Shown here piece by piece: positions 19,661-31,554 of a stretch of DNA of 64,000 nucleotides. The position numbers and the translations under genes were made by a program. The stretch spans positions 605,526 through 669,525 of the forward strand of contig JAPDFW010000054.1 in NCBI GenBank assembly GCA_028826165.1, read 5' to 3'. The notes beneath the pieces were generated by a model, which saw only the letters and a list, made by a program, of their open reading frames with translations, was not told the origin of the DNA and did not search any database. This DNA comes from Anaeramoeba ignava (lineage: Eukaryota; Metamonada; Anaeramoebidae). Positions within the stretch are counted from its first letter, which is position 1. The number at the start of each line of letters is the position of its first letter.

Positions 19661-22327
19661 CTAATCAAAAGAAAGTTCAATTTTTTTCATTTTCAATTTT
19701 TCATCTTTTTTAATTTTTAATTTTTCATCTTTTTTGAATAAATTCAAATTTTTCTTCCTTCTTATTCTGTGTAAAATTGAATAAGGAATTTTAATCTTAT
19801 TTTCTTTTAATTCTTGAATTAAAATTCTTCTTTTTTGAATATTTGAATCAGTTGAATCAAATAATTGAGACAGTTCTTTAAAAACTTGATTTTGAAGTTG
19901 AGAACATTCAAAATCTTTCAATTCAATTTCGTAATTATAATTATGGTTGTTATTAAATTTGTTTTGGAAATGATAAATTCTTTTTTTTGTTCTTTCTAAT
20001 TTGAATTTTCCATCTTCAAGTTCATTTTGTAAATTCTTTAAATCATCTCCAAAAATTTGATTGCTTTCTTCAATTTCTTTAAATTCATTTTCCTTAAATT
20101 TAACTTCGGGTTTAATTTCATCAAGTCTTTTTTTTGTTAAATTATTTTTTTGTTTCATTTCATCAAAAATTTCCATCTTATTTTCTAATTCTTTTGCAAG
20201 TTTTTCTTCCAAAATTATTTTATCATTTCCAATTCCAAATTTTTTTGTTTCTTCTAAAAAACTATCATTTTCAATTATTATCTTTTCCAAAGTTTTTTGA
20301 AAATTTTCAATTTCTTTTTGTAATTGAGAAATTTGCAAACAAACATCATTTTGTTGAGAAATTAATTTTTCTTCCTGGATTTGATCTTTTTGTTGAAAAA
20401 ACAAAGGAAGATTTTGAGTTTTTTGTGTGAATTGAAAAAATTCTGATTGGGATAAAAAGCTTGAATGTAAAACTTGTAATTTTTTGTTTAATTTCGATAA
20501 AATTTGTTTTTTTTCAATAATATCATGGATTATCGATTGTTTAAGTTCATCTTGAGTTCTTTTTTCTGCGCCAAGCATATTTAAATGTATGAAAATTTCA
20601 TTCATTTTTTCTTCAGTTGCAATTTCAAGTTGTTGTTTTCTATTTTCTAATCCATTAATTTTTTGATGAAGAAAAGTTAAAATTTGTTCCATTTTTGCGT
20701 TTTTAATAAATTCCATATTTTCCTTGATCATCAACTGGTTTTTTTGTTTATTCAACTCATTTATTTGTCTTTTGAGAAAAGTGTAATGAAGAGAGCTTTC
20801 ATTTATAGTTGTTTCCAAATTGGAGATTTCTTTGTTGTGTTTTTCTATTGTGGAAACGTTTTGTCTAATTTCCATTTCTGCTCTTCGTTTTTCTTCTTGA
20901 ATTAACTTGATTTTTTCTTGGTTTTTTTCCAAGTTTCTTTTGCTTTGTTCAATTCGCGTTTCAAGATCTATTTTTTCTTGTTCTGTTTTGTCTTGTCCAA
21001 TTTTTTTGTTGACTGAATTTTGGAGTTTGTTTATTTGAGTTAATTGTTGATAAAGTAGGTTTTGTTTTTGTGCCTCTTCATCTTGTGATGAATCCAATAT
21101 TTTGTTTAATTTTTTCTCAGTTTCCTTCATTACTATCAATTCATTTTGATTTCCTTCCTTTTCTTCCAAGATATTGTTCATTTCTTTGTGTTCATTTTCA
21201 AGCATTTTTTGTTCTTTATTGTATTTTTTTTGCACTGTTTTCAGACTTTTTTGCACAATTTTCACAATCCCATCAAGTTCTGTTTCTTTGCTTTCAGAAA
21301 AGCTTAATACTTGACTTGCTTTTCTATACTCCTCTTTCAATAGATTATTTTTTTCAATTTGTTTTTCCAATCTTTTTTTCTCCTTCTCAATTTCGCTGTC
21401 CAAATTTGAAATCTCCTTTTCGTTTTTTTGCTTTTCTTTGCTGAGATTATTTACTTGATTTTGGAGTGTTTGTTGTTGACTTTTTGCTTTTTCTAGCTCT
21501 TTTTCATATTGATTGAGTTCTTGTCGAAGTTTTGAAAATTTATGAAGAATTGTTTCTTGGTTTTTTTGCAAGATTTCCAATTCTTGATCAATTTTATTTT
21601 GTTCTTTTTGATTTTCAGAAAGAACTTCTTGATCATTTTGAATTTTTTGATGAGCATTTCTTTTTGTTTCCAAAAGGGATTGTTTTTGTGATTGAATCCT
21701 TTCGTGTTCTTTTATTTGCGTTTGAATTCTTGAATTTAAACTAGTGATTTCTTTTTGAATTGATTCCAAATCTTTGATTGTTTTTTGGTAATCAATCAAA
21801 ACACTTTTTCTCTCAATTTCTTCTCTTTGCAAATTAAGTTTTTTTTGATGAAGAAATTCAATAAGTTTTTTGACTTGAAAATTTTGATTTGCAAATTCTT
21901 TATTTTTTTCTTTTGAAATTTTGGCTTCGATTATTAATTCCTCTTCATTTATTTTTGTTTCTTCGATCCAACCATCAAGATCTTTTTGATTGAAACCAAG
22001 ATAACCAAGTAATTTTTGAATTTGGTTTGACATTTTTTCTGTTTGCAATTTTAATTGTGAAAAAAATTCTTTTTTTTCTGTTTGAATTTTGTTTTTTGTT
22101 TTATTTTCATTTTCAATTGCTTTTTTTTCTGATTTTGCAAGTTGTAAAAGTTTTGATTCAGTTTCTAATGTGGAATTTAATTGAGAAATGAATTTTTGAT
22201 GTGATTTTTCTTGTTTTTCTGTTTTTTGGAGATATTTTTCAATTCTGTTTAAATTTTCTACTTCTTGTTTGATTTGTTTTGAAAGATCTGTAAGTTTTTG
22301 ATTTTTATTTTGGAATTTGATTTCCAT
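19661..22327 (-). CDS. CCDC39: CCDC39-like axonemal ruler coiled coil
   Basis: 888 residues, almost all heptad coiled coil, in one exon. Two blocks match what I know of CCDC39 beyond general coiled-coil likeness. One near residue 110 has the form NQKDLDGWIEET (family: DQQALEAWLEES). One near residues 545-610 has LMIKEN, ENRKQQLEIATEEKMNEI and HLNMLGAE (family: LMIEDN, EKRKQQLYTAMEERTEEI, HKTMLASQ). CCDC39 with CCDC40 is the 96-nm ruler that positions inner dynein arms and nexin links on doublet microtubules, so a motile flagellum in some life stage is implied. The length is close to the animal protein (about 940). An in-frame ATG at 22402 would add 25 hydrophobic residues; I prefer the downstream start. 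No TTTCATTT motif is seen here. Confidence 0.78.
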   Translation of the reverse strand: MEIKFQNKNQKLTDLSKQIKQEVENLNRIEKYLQKTEKQEKSHQKFISQLNSTLETESKLLQLAKSEKKAIENENKTKNKIQTEKKEFFSQLKLQTEKMSNQIQKLLGYLGFNQKDLDGWIEETKINEEELIIEAKISKEKNKEFANQNFQVKKLIEFLHQKKLNLQREEIERKSVLIDYQKTIKDLESIQKEITSLNSRIQTQIKEHERIQSQKQSLLETKRNAHQKIQNDQEVLSENQKEQNKIDQELEILQKNQETILHKFSKLRQELNQYEKELEKAKSQQQTLQNQVNNLSKEKQKNEKEISNLDSEIEKEKKRLEKQIEKNNLLKEEYRKASQVLSFSESKETELDGIVKIVQKSLKTVQKKYNKEQKMLENEHKEMNNILEEKEGNQNELIVMKETEKKLNKILDSSQDEEAQKQNLLYQQLTQINKLQNSVNKKIGQDKTEQEKIDLETRIEQSKRNLEKNQEKIKLIQEEKRRAEMEIRQNVSTIEKHNKEISNLETTINESSLHYTFLKRQINELNKQKNQLMIKENMEFIKNAKMEQILTFLHQKINGLENRKQQLEIATEEKMNEIFIHLNMLGAEKRTQDELKQSIIHDIIEKKQILSKLNKKLQVLHSSFLSQSEFFQFTQKTQNLPLFFQQKDQIQEEKLISQQNDVCLQISQLQKEIENFQKTLEKIIIENDSFLEETKKFGIGNDKIILEEKLAKELENKMEIFDEMKQKNNLTKKRLDEIKPEVKFKENEFKEIEESNQIFGDDLKNLQNELEDGKFKLERTKKRIYHFQNKFNNNHNYNYEIELKDFECSQLQNQVFKELSQLFDSTDSNIQKRRILIQELKENKIKIPYSILHRIRRKKNLNLFKKDEKLKIKKDEKLKMKKIELSFD

Positions 22328-22402
22328 ATTATTTTTGATCAAAAAAAAAATAATAAATTTAAATTTTGAATTTAAAATTTGATTTAAATTTGATAATAAC
22401 AT

Positions 22403-23060
22403 TTGGCATTGATTTTAACAGTTAAATTTGATATAAATTTTGAAATAAATTTAAAAGAACATTTAACATTAATTTTAAAAGAACATTTAACATAAATTTT
22501 GAAATAAATTTTAAAAGAACATTTAACATTAATTTTGAAATAAAATTTGATTTAAATTTGAAATAAATTTTGAAATGATTTTAACATTTAAATTTGATAT
22601 AAATTTGAAATAAATTTGAAAGAATATTTAACATTAATTTTAACAGTTAAATTTGATTTAAATTTTGAAATGATTTTAAAAGAACATTTAACATTAATTT
22701 TAAAAGAACATTTAACAGTTAAATTTGAAATAAATTTAAAAGAACATTTAACATTAATTTTGATATAAATTTTGAAATAAATTTTAAAGAACATTTAACA
22801 TTAAATTTAAAAGAACATTTAACATAAATTTTGAAATAAATTTGAAATAAATTTGAAATAAATTTTGAAATAAATTTGAAAGAATATTTAACATTAATTT
22901 TAACAGTTAATTTTGAAATAAATTTTGAAATGATTTTAAAAGAACATTTAACATTAATTTAATATAAATTTGAAATAAATTTGATAATAACATTTAACAT
23001 TAAATTTAAAAGAACATTTAACAGTTAAATTTGAAATAAATTTTAAAAGAACATTTTATT
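22403..23060. repeat. AACATTTAACATTAATTTTGAAATAAA satellite
   Basis: Between the CCDC39-like gene and the receptor gene lies about 650 bp of loosely tandem units combining GAACATTTAACATTAATTTT with GAAATAAATTTTAAAA. The last ~150 bp before the receptor are a T-rich promoter tract with GTTTTTTCATTTTTC. No gene. Confidence 0.8.
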
Positions 23061-23211
23061 TTAAATGTGAAATTAAATTTTATATAAAATGTTGAAATGA
23101 AGTTGAAAAAAAATAATAAATTAAAAAAAGGAAAAAAGGAAAAAAAAATGAAATTTTGTTTTTTCATTTTTCTTTTTGAATTTATTATTTTTTTTTTGAA
23201 TATTTTTGGAA

Positions 23212-25167
23212 ATGATCCATAATAAAGAATCAATTCCATGTATTATTGGGTCTGTTTTAGGGATGTTTGGAGCTTTAGTTTACAGTTTTGTTTATTTATG
23301 GATTCCATCAATAAGAAATTTTCCAAGAAAGTTAATATTATTTTTATCAATTTATGATTTTTTAGCAGGTGCTTCATATATTCTTCCAGGACACGTAAAC
23401 TCATCATTTTGCAAATTTCAAACACTTTTAATTGCATATTTTATTACTTCTCCAAGTTATTGGTGTTTCGTTATTTCTATTATTTCTTTGAGGAGGTTAA
23501 ATGGTGTTGATTACTCAACTGCTAAAAAACACTTAAAGTTAATTCATCTTGGAATGCATGTTATTTCAATTACTTTGGCTCTTTTTTTCTTTTTTTTATC
23601 AAAAGCTGAAGTTAGAAATACTCATTGGTAATTTTCTTTTTTATTTTTGTTTTGCTTTTTTTGTTTAATTTTTTGGATCAAATTTAGATTTAATTTTAAT
23701 TTGAATTTTGCTTATTCATTTTGCCATTTTTTGAACCAATTTCATTTGACTTCCATTGAATATTAAATAATCAATTTAAATATTAAATTGATTTAAATAT
23801 TAAATATTAAATAACTGATTAAATAATTAAATATTAAATTGATTTAAATATTTGATTTAAATAATTGATTTAAATATTAAATAATTGATTTAAATAATTA
23901 AATATTAAATAATTAATTTAAATATTTGAATATTAAATAATTGAATATTAAATAATTAATTTAAATAATTAAATATTAAATATTAAATAATTGATTTAAA
24001 TATTAAATATTAAATAATTGATTTAAATATTAAATAATTTAAAATAAAAATAATAAATTGAATATTAAATAATTTATTTAAATATTTGATTTAAATATTG
24101 AATATTAAATAATCAATTTAAATATTAAATAATTGATTTAAATAATTGATTTAAATAATTAAATATTAAATAATTAATTTAAATATTTGAATATTAAATA
24201 ATTGAATATTAAATAATTGAATATTAAATATTAAATTGATTTAAATATTGAATATTAAATAATTGATTTAAATAATTGATTTAAATATTAAATAATTGAT
24301 TTAAATATTGAATATTAAATAATTGAATATTAAATAATTGATTTAAATATTAAATAATTGATTTAAATATTAAATATTAAATAATTGATTTAAATAATTG
24401 ATTTAAATAATTGATTTAAATATTAAATAATTGATTTAAATAATTTAAATAATTAATTTAAATATTTGATTTAAATATTTGATTTAAATATAAAAAGGTG
24501 TTGGATTACAGAAATTCATCTTGAAGTTATCGTTTATACAACATACTGGGCATTATTAGTAGGATGCTTAGCAATCTATATTATAATTATGGTTATGATA
24601 GAAAAAAGAAGAAGAAAAGGAGAAGCATTTGAATCATCAATTCGAAGATTTCAAATCAAAATGTTTTTCATACCAATTCTTTATATTTTCACAGCATTTT
24701 GGAGTTCATGGAAAAGATTAAGAGAAATGATTGAACATAAACCACGAGATGAAGATTGGCTTGATATAACTCAAGCTTTATTTCTTCCAACTGAAGGTTT
24801 TTGGGACTTTATTCTTTTTATTGTTTTTGATCGTGAAATTCGTCGAGCAATTAGAGAAAAATTTAGAAATAACCGTTGTTGTTCAAATTCTATTGAAATG
24901 TCAAAAAATGATTTGCAAACAGGTTTATTGCTTAGTGGAGATGATTTTTATGATTTGGATTCTGAAAAAAAAGATCCTATTACTCAAGAGTTAAATGAAC
25001 AAAATTTTGACCAGTTAAAAAAATCAAATCCAAAAAATATTGAGCAACCAAAAAAACCTAAAAAAAAATATACAAAAAAATCTAAAAAAAAACATTCTGA
25101 TAGTGATTCAGTTTCAAGTTGTGATGATATTATAGAACCTCATCAAATTACTCACGATGATTTGTGA
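23212..25167 (+). CDS. Seven-helix receptor, cAMP-receptor-like GPCR
   Basis: Two exons, 23212-23627 and 24498-25167 (361 residues). The donor GGTAATT and acceptor AAAAAG join CAT TG|G TGT, giving HWCWIT. Seven hydrophobic helices are present: about 10-32, 41-60, 75-97, 115-135, 150-175, 200-218 and 235-256. Features of the Dictyostelium cAMP-receptor-like class include a conserved Cys before helix 3 (SSFCKF), the newly formed WCW before helix 5, and a short third loop. The cytosolic tail (about 100 residues) is hydrophilic, with Lys-rich and Ser/Asp stretches that could be phosphorylated. Expected role: surface chemoreception coupled to heterotrimeric G proteins; the ligand is unknown. The ATG at 23212 is used; the TTG six bases upstream is not needed. 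Confidence 0.75.
23628..24497 (+). repeat. Receptor-gene intron filled with AATATTAAATAATTGATTTA repeats
   Basis: An 870-bp intron. From about 23755 to 24490 it consists of ATTAAATAATTGATTTAAAT-type units in variable order. The phase-2 splice fits the helix 4 to helix 5 loop. Confidence 0.8.
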
Positions 25168-25435
25168 ATTTGTTCTTTTTTCTTTTTTTTTTTTTTAAAT
25201 GATAAGAAAATTCGATCTGCAAATTTTTTTTTTTTTTTTTTGCTTTTTTTTTTTTGTTCCACTTTTTGTTCCACTTTTTGTTTTGTTTTTATTTTAATTC
25301 ATTTTAGTTAATTTGATAAAAAAATTTATTTGCGGATCTTTTTTTTTTAAAAAGAAAAAAAAATTTTAATTTAATTTTTTTTCATTTTTTTTCTTTTTCA
25401 AATAAAATTTAAATAAAATAAAATTAAATAAAAAA

Positions 25436-28400
25436 ATGTTAAATTTCAGATTAATTTTAAATTTTTCAACTCCAATGAAAAGAGAAACAACACTTAGAAC
25501 ATTAGAAACTGAACAAAGTAAATTTTCTGAAAACAAAAACAACAAAAACGGAAAAAAAATAAATTCAAAATTTCAAATATTTTTTTAAATATAAAATATA
25601 ACAGAAGATAATTTACTTTCAATGAAGAAAAAAGAAAATTCACAAATTACAGAACAATTTTTTTTCATTGGACAAGAATCAAATAATAAACTTCTTATAC
25701 TTAGATATATTCAAGACGATGTAATCTTATAATTTATAATAAAAGAATAGTATTTTTTTATCAAGAATAAAAATTTATGTTGTTAAAATTATAAAGGAAT
25801 CATCGCCAACAACGATCATTGATTTAGTTGATTTAACTACAAAAACAAGAAAAACTTTGTTCTCAAAAAAGCCTATAATGAGTATAGTCGGTGCTTCTTT
25901 GAGTATCGACTCTTCATTTCTATGTTAGTTATTCTTATTTATTTGGAATGATCCAAATTCTTTTATTTTTTTGATTTGGTTTCATTTAAATTTAAAAAAA
26001 ATTTTTTTTAAAAAAAAAAATAATCTGAAACAGTAATTACGATGAAATTTACACATCAAATTAAACATTCAAAACAAATTTTACTCGATAAACCAAGTAA
26101 AAAAAAAACCAATTTAAAATTAAAATAAAAACTAACAAAAAAAATTTAATTAATAAATTTATTTAATTTTTTAATCAAAATCAAAAAAGAATATCAAATA
26201 TTTTTGGTTGAATTAAAAAATAATTCACAATTTAGAGAAATTACAAAACTTAGTTATCAATATCAAAGAGCATTTGTAAACAAAATAAATTTTATTTAAT
26301 TTTAATTTCAAAATGAATTTTAATTTTAATTTTAATTTTAATTTTAATTATTTTTAAAGTTCATTTCAAAAAAAGATGAATCAAAAAAACAAACAATTCT
26401 TGTTATAATTGATCAAAAAATTGTTCAAGTTATTCAAATTGGAATGAAATCAGAAACCAAAAAAGGAAACAATATTGTAAATCAATGAAAAAAACAAAAT
26501 TTTTAAATCAATTAAAGAAAATTTTAAATCAATTAATTTTTTTTTAATAGAAATTAATTACAAAAATTAAAAATACTGAAACAATTTGTGAAGAGTTTTT
26601 GTGGTATCAATGGAATCCACAACATGAACAGCTCTTCTTATTGAAACAAGGAAAATCTGCTGATAAAAATGAGTTGATTTGCTACTCATTTCATCATAAA
26701 CAAACAAAAGTTATTTTAACAACAGAGTTTGAAATAATTGAAAATAATATTGAAAGCAAAATGAATAAATTTGATTATTTCCACGACAATAACATGCATG
26801 GACTTTATCCACCAAGTTTAAGTTTCCAATTTTATATTGCCAAAATATCACGAGTAAAAGAAATTTTACAAAAAAATTTTTTATCCGAAAAAAAAATTAA
26901 TTGAAAAATTTATTGAAAAATTTTTTTAAAAGGGAAATTTTTGTTTATGTAGACAACAAATTACTACTCAAGACCAAAAAAAGTTTCTTCAGATTTCTAT
27001 TTGGATTCTTTATAGAAGAGAACGTATCGATGTTTCTATTCCAATTAAAGATGTTTCAAAGGCAGAAAATGCTCATGTTATTTTTAGTTCAATTTATGAG
27101 CTTTTAATTATTTATGTTCCTGGTATGTGTTTAGAGTTTTTTGATTGCACAATTCTTCATGATCCAATTAAACCTGTTCATTTTGAAGGTAATTGAAAAA
27201 ATTGGAATCTATTTAAAAATCAAATTAAATTCAAAATTTAAATTCAAAAAAATTTTTTTCCGATTTTGTTTTTTAAAAAAAAAGAAGAAGAATATGTTAC
27301 TTCTTTTTTTGATTCTGCTTCATATTTATGTCCAATAGAATTACACAAAAAAAAAACTTATATTCCTAATGGTATTTAAAATTAAAAAAAAACGAAAAAA
27401 AAAAGACTTTTTTTTGATTTAAATTTATTTCTAAAACATTTTTTTTCAAAAAGAAAATTTTGTGATTAACAACTTAAATGGAAAGTTGTATTCTTTTAAT
27501 ATTGCACTTGGAGTTTTAAAGCATGTTTTTTTACAGAGGAATTCAGAATTATCATCTTTTATTGCTCATATATGCTTTACACATTTCAATAATCCCAAAT
27601 TTGCTGATGCTTTGTTTGATCTCATTTGTAAAGCTGAACCTACTTGTATAACACCCAAATTGGTTCAGGAATATTTAATAGCTTCTACTTTTCAAATATT
27701 GTTTATCAAGCAAAATATGCCTTCAAAGCTCATAGAACATAGAAAATTATTTTTATCAACAATTCCAATGACACAATCAAAACCTTTTAAAAATTCACTT
27801 GTAAATTTTATTGAATTGAATATTTAATATTTTATTTCAAATATTTAAATTATTTAAATTATTTTATTTAAAATATTTAAATTATTTCAATTATTTCAAT
27901 TATTTCAAATATTTATTTATTTAATATTTAATATTTATTTATTTAATATTTAATATTTATTTATTTAAATTATTTAAATTATTTAAATTATTTATTTTTT
28001 TAAATAGACTTTTATTTCCCAAGAAAATTGCGCAAAAGATATTCAAATACAAACACATAATTTTCAAGATAAAAACCCAATTTCATATGTAAATTATCAA
28101 AGAATAGATTTTTCAAAACTTTTAGAAGAATTAACAAAAAATGAAATTCAAAAAGAATTTCCAGAAGAAGAAAATGAAATTGATGAAGAAAGAACACAAA
28201 CTGCAGGAATTTTTTCTGCATCACAATTAAAACAAATATTTAAGAATAGATTTTTAGAAAGCATAGAAAAAACAACAAAAAACAAAAAGCAAATTGCTGA
28301 AGAATTAACAACTTTATATTATAAAACAATTTCAATGCAAATTGAAAAAATATTTCATTTTGTTGTTGTTAATTTGATTCAAGAATTTAGTAATCTTGTT

Positions 28401-29210
28401 ATTACTCCTTCAGAAAATAAAATGTTGCAATTTTCTTCTCGAAGAAATCAAGATATTAATTCAAAAATTAATTCAGAATGTCAAAATCAAGATTTAAAAA
28501 ATACTATTCTTGCTCAACTTCGTCTTAAACAAAGACAAGTTTTTGATGTTTTGGAAAAATTTTATATGGCTCTTGAAGAATTTAGTCTTCCTTTTCCTAA
28601 TCATTTTCATTATTATTTTTGTAGATTAGGTTTTTCTTGTCTTCCAAGAGAGTAAAAATTTTAATATGAATTTTAATTTTAAAATGAATTTTAATTTAAA
28701 TTTTATAAATGAATTTTTAGATTGTTTCTTCAACATTTGGATAGAAATATTTTTAGAGTTGATAGTGGTTTCATTTCTGATTTAATCAAACCAAAAAGAA
28801 AAAATGATACTGAATTATTAAATTCTACAGTTGAAAAATTACAAAAAACTGAAGACATTATAAAAATTTTAATTAAATATAAAGATTCACAAAATATTAG
28901 AAATCTTATTGAATTTTATTCACGTGAAATTTCTCATGATTATATTTCTTTAATAGAATCACAAAATCATAAATTATCAAATTCAGATCTTTTTCATCTT
29001 CAAACAGAAAAAATAGAAGATATTGAATTTTCTCCTTTAGAAATTGCAATTGAAAGAATTGAAAAAATTAATAATGAAAATTTATTTTCTCCAATTATTT
29101 TTATTTCTGAAAATTATAAACAAAGTTATGATTTTCATGTTGGTTTTTTGGAAAATGAAATGAATAATCAAAATAATCAACAAAATGAATTTAACAATCA
29201 AGATTTGTGA
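25436..29210 (+). CDS. GSAP: Gamma-secretase-activating protein homologue
   Basis: I assemble 12 exons: 25436-25517, 25605-25720, 25797-25923, 26034-26096, 26190-26275, 26360-26476, 26551-26853, 26933-27188, 27285-27371, 27454-27800, 28008-28651 and 28721-29210, all in consistent phase (905 residues; human about 854). Family landmarks in order: CEEFLWYQWNPQHEQLFLL, GNFCLCRQQ, an AHVIFSSIYELLIIYVPG block, NLNGKLYSFNI, SLPFPNHFHYYFCRLGFSCL plus LFLQHLDRNIF across the last intron, and a FSPLEIAIERIE end. These follow the animal GSAP order (VYLPGHFFHLLN, GVQCLPLHNLLHCIDSG). In mammals the C-terminal part is reported to modulate gamma-secretase; the N-terminal half looks like a beta-propeller. The role in a protist is unknown. 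The 3' sites of exons 2 and 9 are ambiguous by a few bases. Confidence 0.83.
27801..28007 (+). other. GSAP intron 10 with AAATTATTT repeats
   Basis: 207 bp with donor GTAAAT and acceptor AAATAG. The body is TATTTAAATTATTTAAATTATTTCAA-type repeats. Phase 0. Confidence 0.75.
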
Positions 29211-29338
29211 ATTGATTATTATTATTATAATTATAATTATAATTATTATTTCTTTTTTTTTTAGTTTTTTTTATCAAAATCTTATAATTTAATTTTCAAT
29301 AAAAGAATTCAAACAATTTTAAAAATTTTTCAATTTAT

Positions 29339-31465
29339 CTAAATATTTTCTTTTTTTCTTTTTTCAAGAAGATAAGATAAATAAGAATTCAAATTTAATT
29401 GATAAAAACTTGCAAAATCATCCATTTCTTCTAAAATTTCTTTAGATAATGTTTGATCCAATTTATCTAAATATAAAAATTTAACAAAAGCTTGAATTGC
29501 TTGAATAGATTTTTCAGAATAATCATGAACTGAATTTGAATCATCTTTAACATGCAAAAACATTCCTCTAAAAAGATTAGTTCTTGTAAATAAAATCATT
29601 TTGTGAACTGGGATTTTTTGGTCTTGAACAATAAGTATAAAATCTTTTGATAAATCATCTAAATATAAATTATATAAATCCTTAACAAGTCCTTTTTTTC
29701 CTTTCTTTTTAAGAAACCATTGCTTATCAAGTGATAATTTAGATAAAATGAACAAAATATCGTTGATCCACAAATCCCAAGAAGAATAATCAACTTCTCC
29801 TGAATAAAGAAATTTCAAGAAATGAATAACACATTCTCTTGTTAATCCTCGACAATGAGTCAAAAATTTCGCTACAATTCCTTTGTTCTTATTTTCTTCA
29901 AATCTTAAATTTAAAATAAAGGAATGGCACTTAATCTTTCCATCTATACAATCAATTTCAATATCTGTGAGTTCTTCTTTTTTTAATAATTTTTGGAAAT
30001 CTTCAATAATTGATAAATAAGAACAAGCATGATTTTTGATTTCTGGGAAATTTGTAAAATCCTAAACAAATTAAACAAGGAAGAAAATTTTAATTTGATT
30101 TGGAAAAGATTAAATATAAATATAAATATAAATATAAATATAAATCAAACACACTTTGGAAAATCCATATTTGAAAAATTTAGGCAATAATAAACAATTT
30201 TCCAGCTTTGTTTGGTAATAAAATAGAGGTTCTTTGTTGTAAATATCTTTTATATTTATATTCATTGTTTTTTTCAATAAATATTTAATAACAAAATCTC
30301 TTTTTGAAGAAGAACATTCAAAATATAGAGGAGTTTGGTTTAAAGAGTTTTTGAGATCAAGATCTGCACCAGAATCAACAAGAAATTTTATAATATCAAA
30401 AGATTTCCCATATTTGCAAGCCTCTATTAAAGGAGTTGAATAAGAATTATCAAGAGCATTTACAAAGGCTCCGTTTTGAATAAGAAACTTGATAATATCT
30501 GTATTTTTTTGGTGAATACAAGCATAATGTAAAGATGTGATTTTATTTTTGTTTTTCTTGTTAATTTCTGCTCCATTTTCCACAAGAAATTTGATGCAAT
30601 CAATATTCATTCCTGAAATACATGCAGAATGAAGGGGTGTTCCATTACCCAAACTATTTATATTGATGACTTCTTTAGCATAAACTTCCTTAACAACTTC
30701 AAGTGATGATTGAGTATTACAAACAAAATGAAGAGCTGAATCATGGTGACTGTCCATTATTTTGCAATTAGCTCCACTTGATTTAAGCAATTTAATAGCT
30801 TCCAAATTGGGATTTTTTGAACATAATAATAAAAGTGGTGTTTTGGATAAATTATTTTTAGCATTAATTTGCCTTTTGTTCTTCGATTTTTGAAGTATGT
30901 ATTTGAGAATTTTGATATTGTGATAATTCTGACAAACATAATGCAAACATGAATACAAAAAGATATCCTGTTGAAAAGGATCCAATTTATTTTTAAATAG
31001 ATATCTGATAACTTTGAGTGATGCATTGCCTTCACAAGCAAGATGAAGACAAGAGGACATATTTTTATTCAGTAATGTCGGATTAGCACCTTGTGATATT
31101 AAGTATTTTATGAGCAGATATCTTGGTTTTGTTGAGCAAAGATAATGTAATGGTGTTGATTTATATCCATCTTGCGCATTAATATCCTTTGTGTTTTCCA
31201 CTAATAAATTTAAAATTTTCAAATTTATTTCTTTGTTTTGACATGCAATATGAAGTGGTGTTTGGTTCAAATTGTTTTTATGATCTAAACTTGTTCCTAA
31301 AGTGATTAAAATTTGAATGGCATTTATAAATTTGATGTTTTTTCTACAAAGAAAATGAAGTGCATTTTCATTGGATTTATCTGTATAATTAGGTTCAAAA
31401 TTTATATTATGAACAAATTCCATGAAGGTATTAAAGCTATTATATTGTAAAAAATGGAAATTCAT
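29339..31465 (-). CDS. Ankyrin-repeat protein with two BTB domains
   Basis: Two exons, 31465-30155 and 30061-29339 (677 residues). Donor GTGTGT and acceptor TTTGTTTAG are in phase 0; the 93-bp intron otherwise reads through as a YIYI tail. Exon 1 codes about eleven ankyrin repeats (pattern TPLHxAC...NxxxIKxLLxxGAxxN) from residue 35 to 425. Exon 2 codes two BTB/POZ domains: one from KLLKKEELTDIEIDCIDGKI, CHSFIL to FLYSGEVD, and one from DFILIVQDQKIPVHKMILFT to FLYLDKL. Ankyrin-BTB proteins often act as Cullin-3 substrate adaptors, so that is the inferred role. It is convergent with the GSAP gene (128 bp between stops) and divergent from the gene at 31555. Confidence 0.85.
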
Positions 31466-31554
31466 TTTGAATTTGAAAAAATGAATTTTTAAAAAAAAAA
31501 TAAATTAAAATTTTTTTTTTCATTTTTCATTTTTCATTTTTCTCTTTTTTGAAA
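31466..31554. promoter_or_regulatory. Bidirectional promoter spacer
   Basis: 89 bp between divergent ATGs. On the plus side are three stacked TTTTTCATTTTT motifs. On the minus side is one TTCATTTTTTC about 15 bp before the ATG. Confidence 0.6.

Noticed and set aside
30110-30154. YIYIYI tail of the ankyrin protein
   Set aside because: It is intron read-through; a GTGTGT donor before it joins in phase to a BTB exon.
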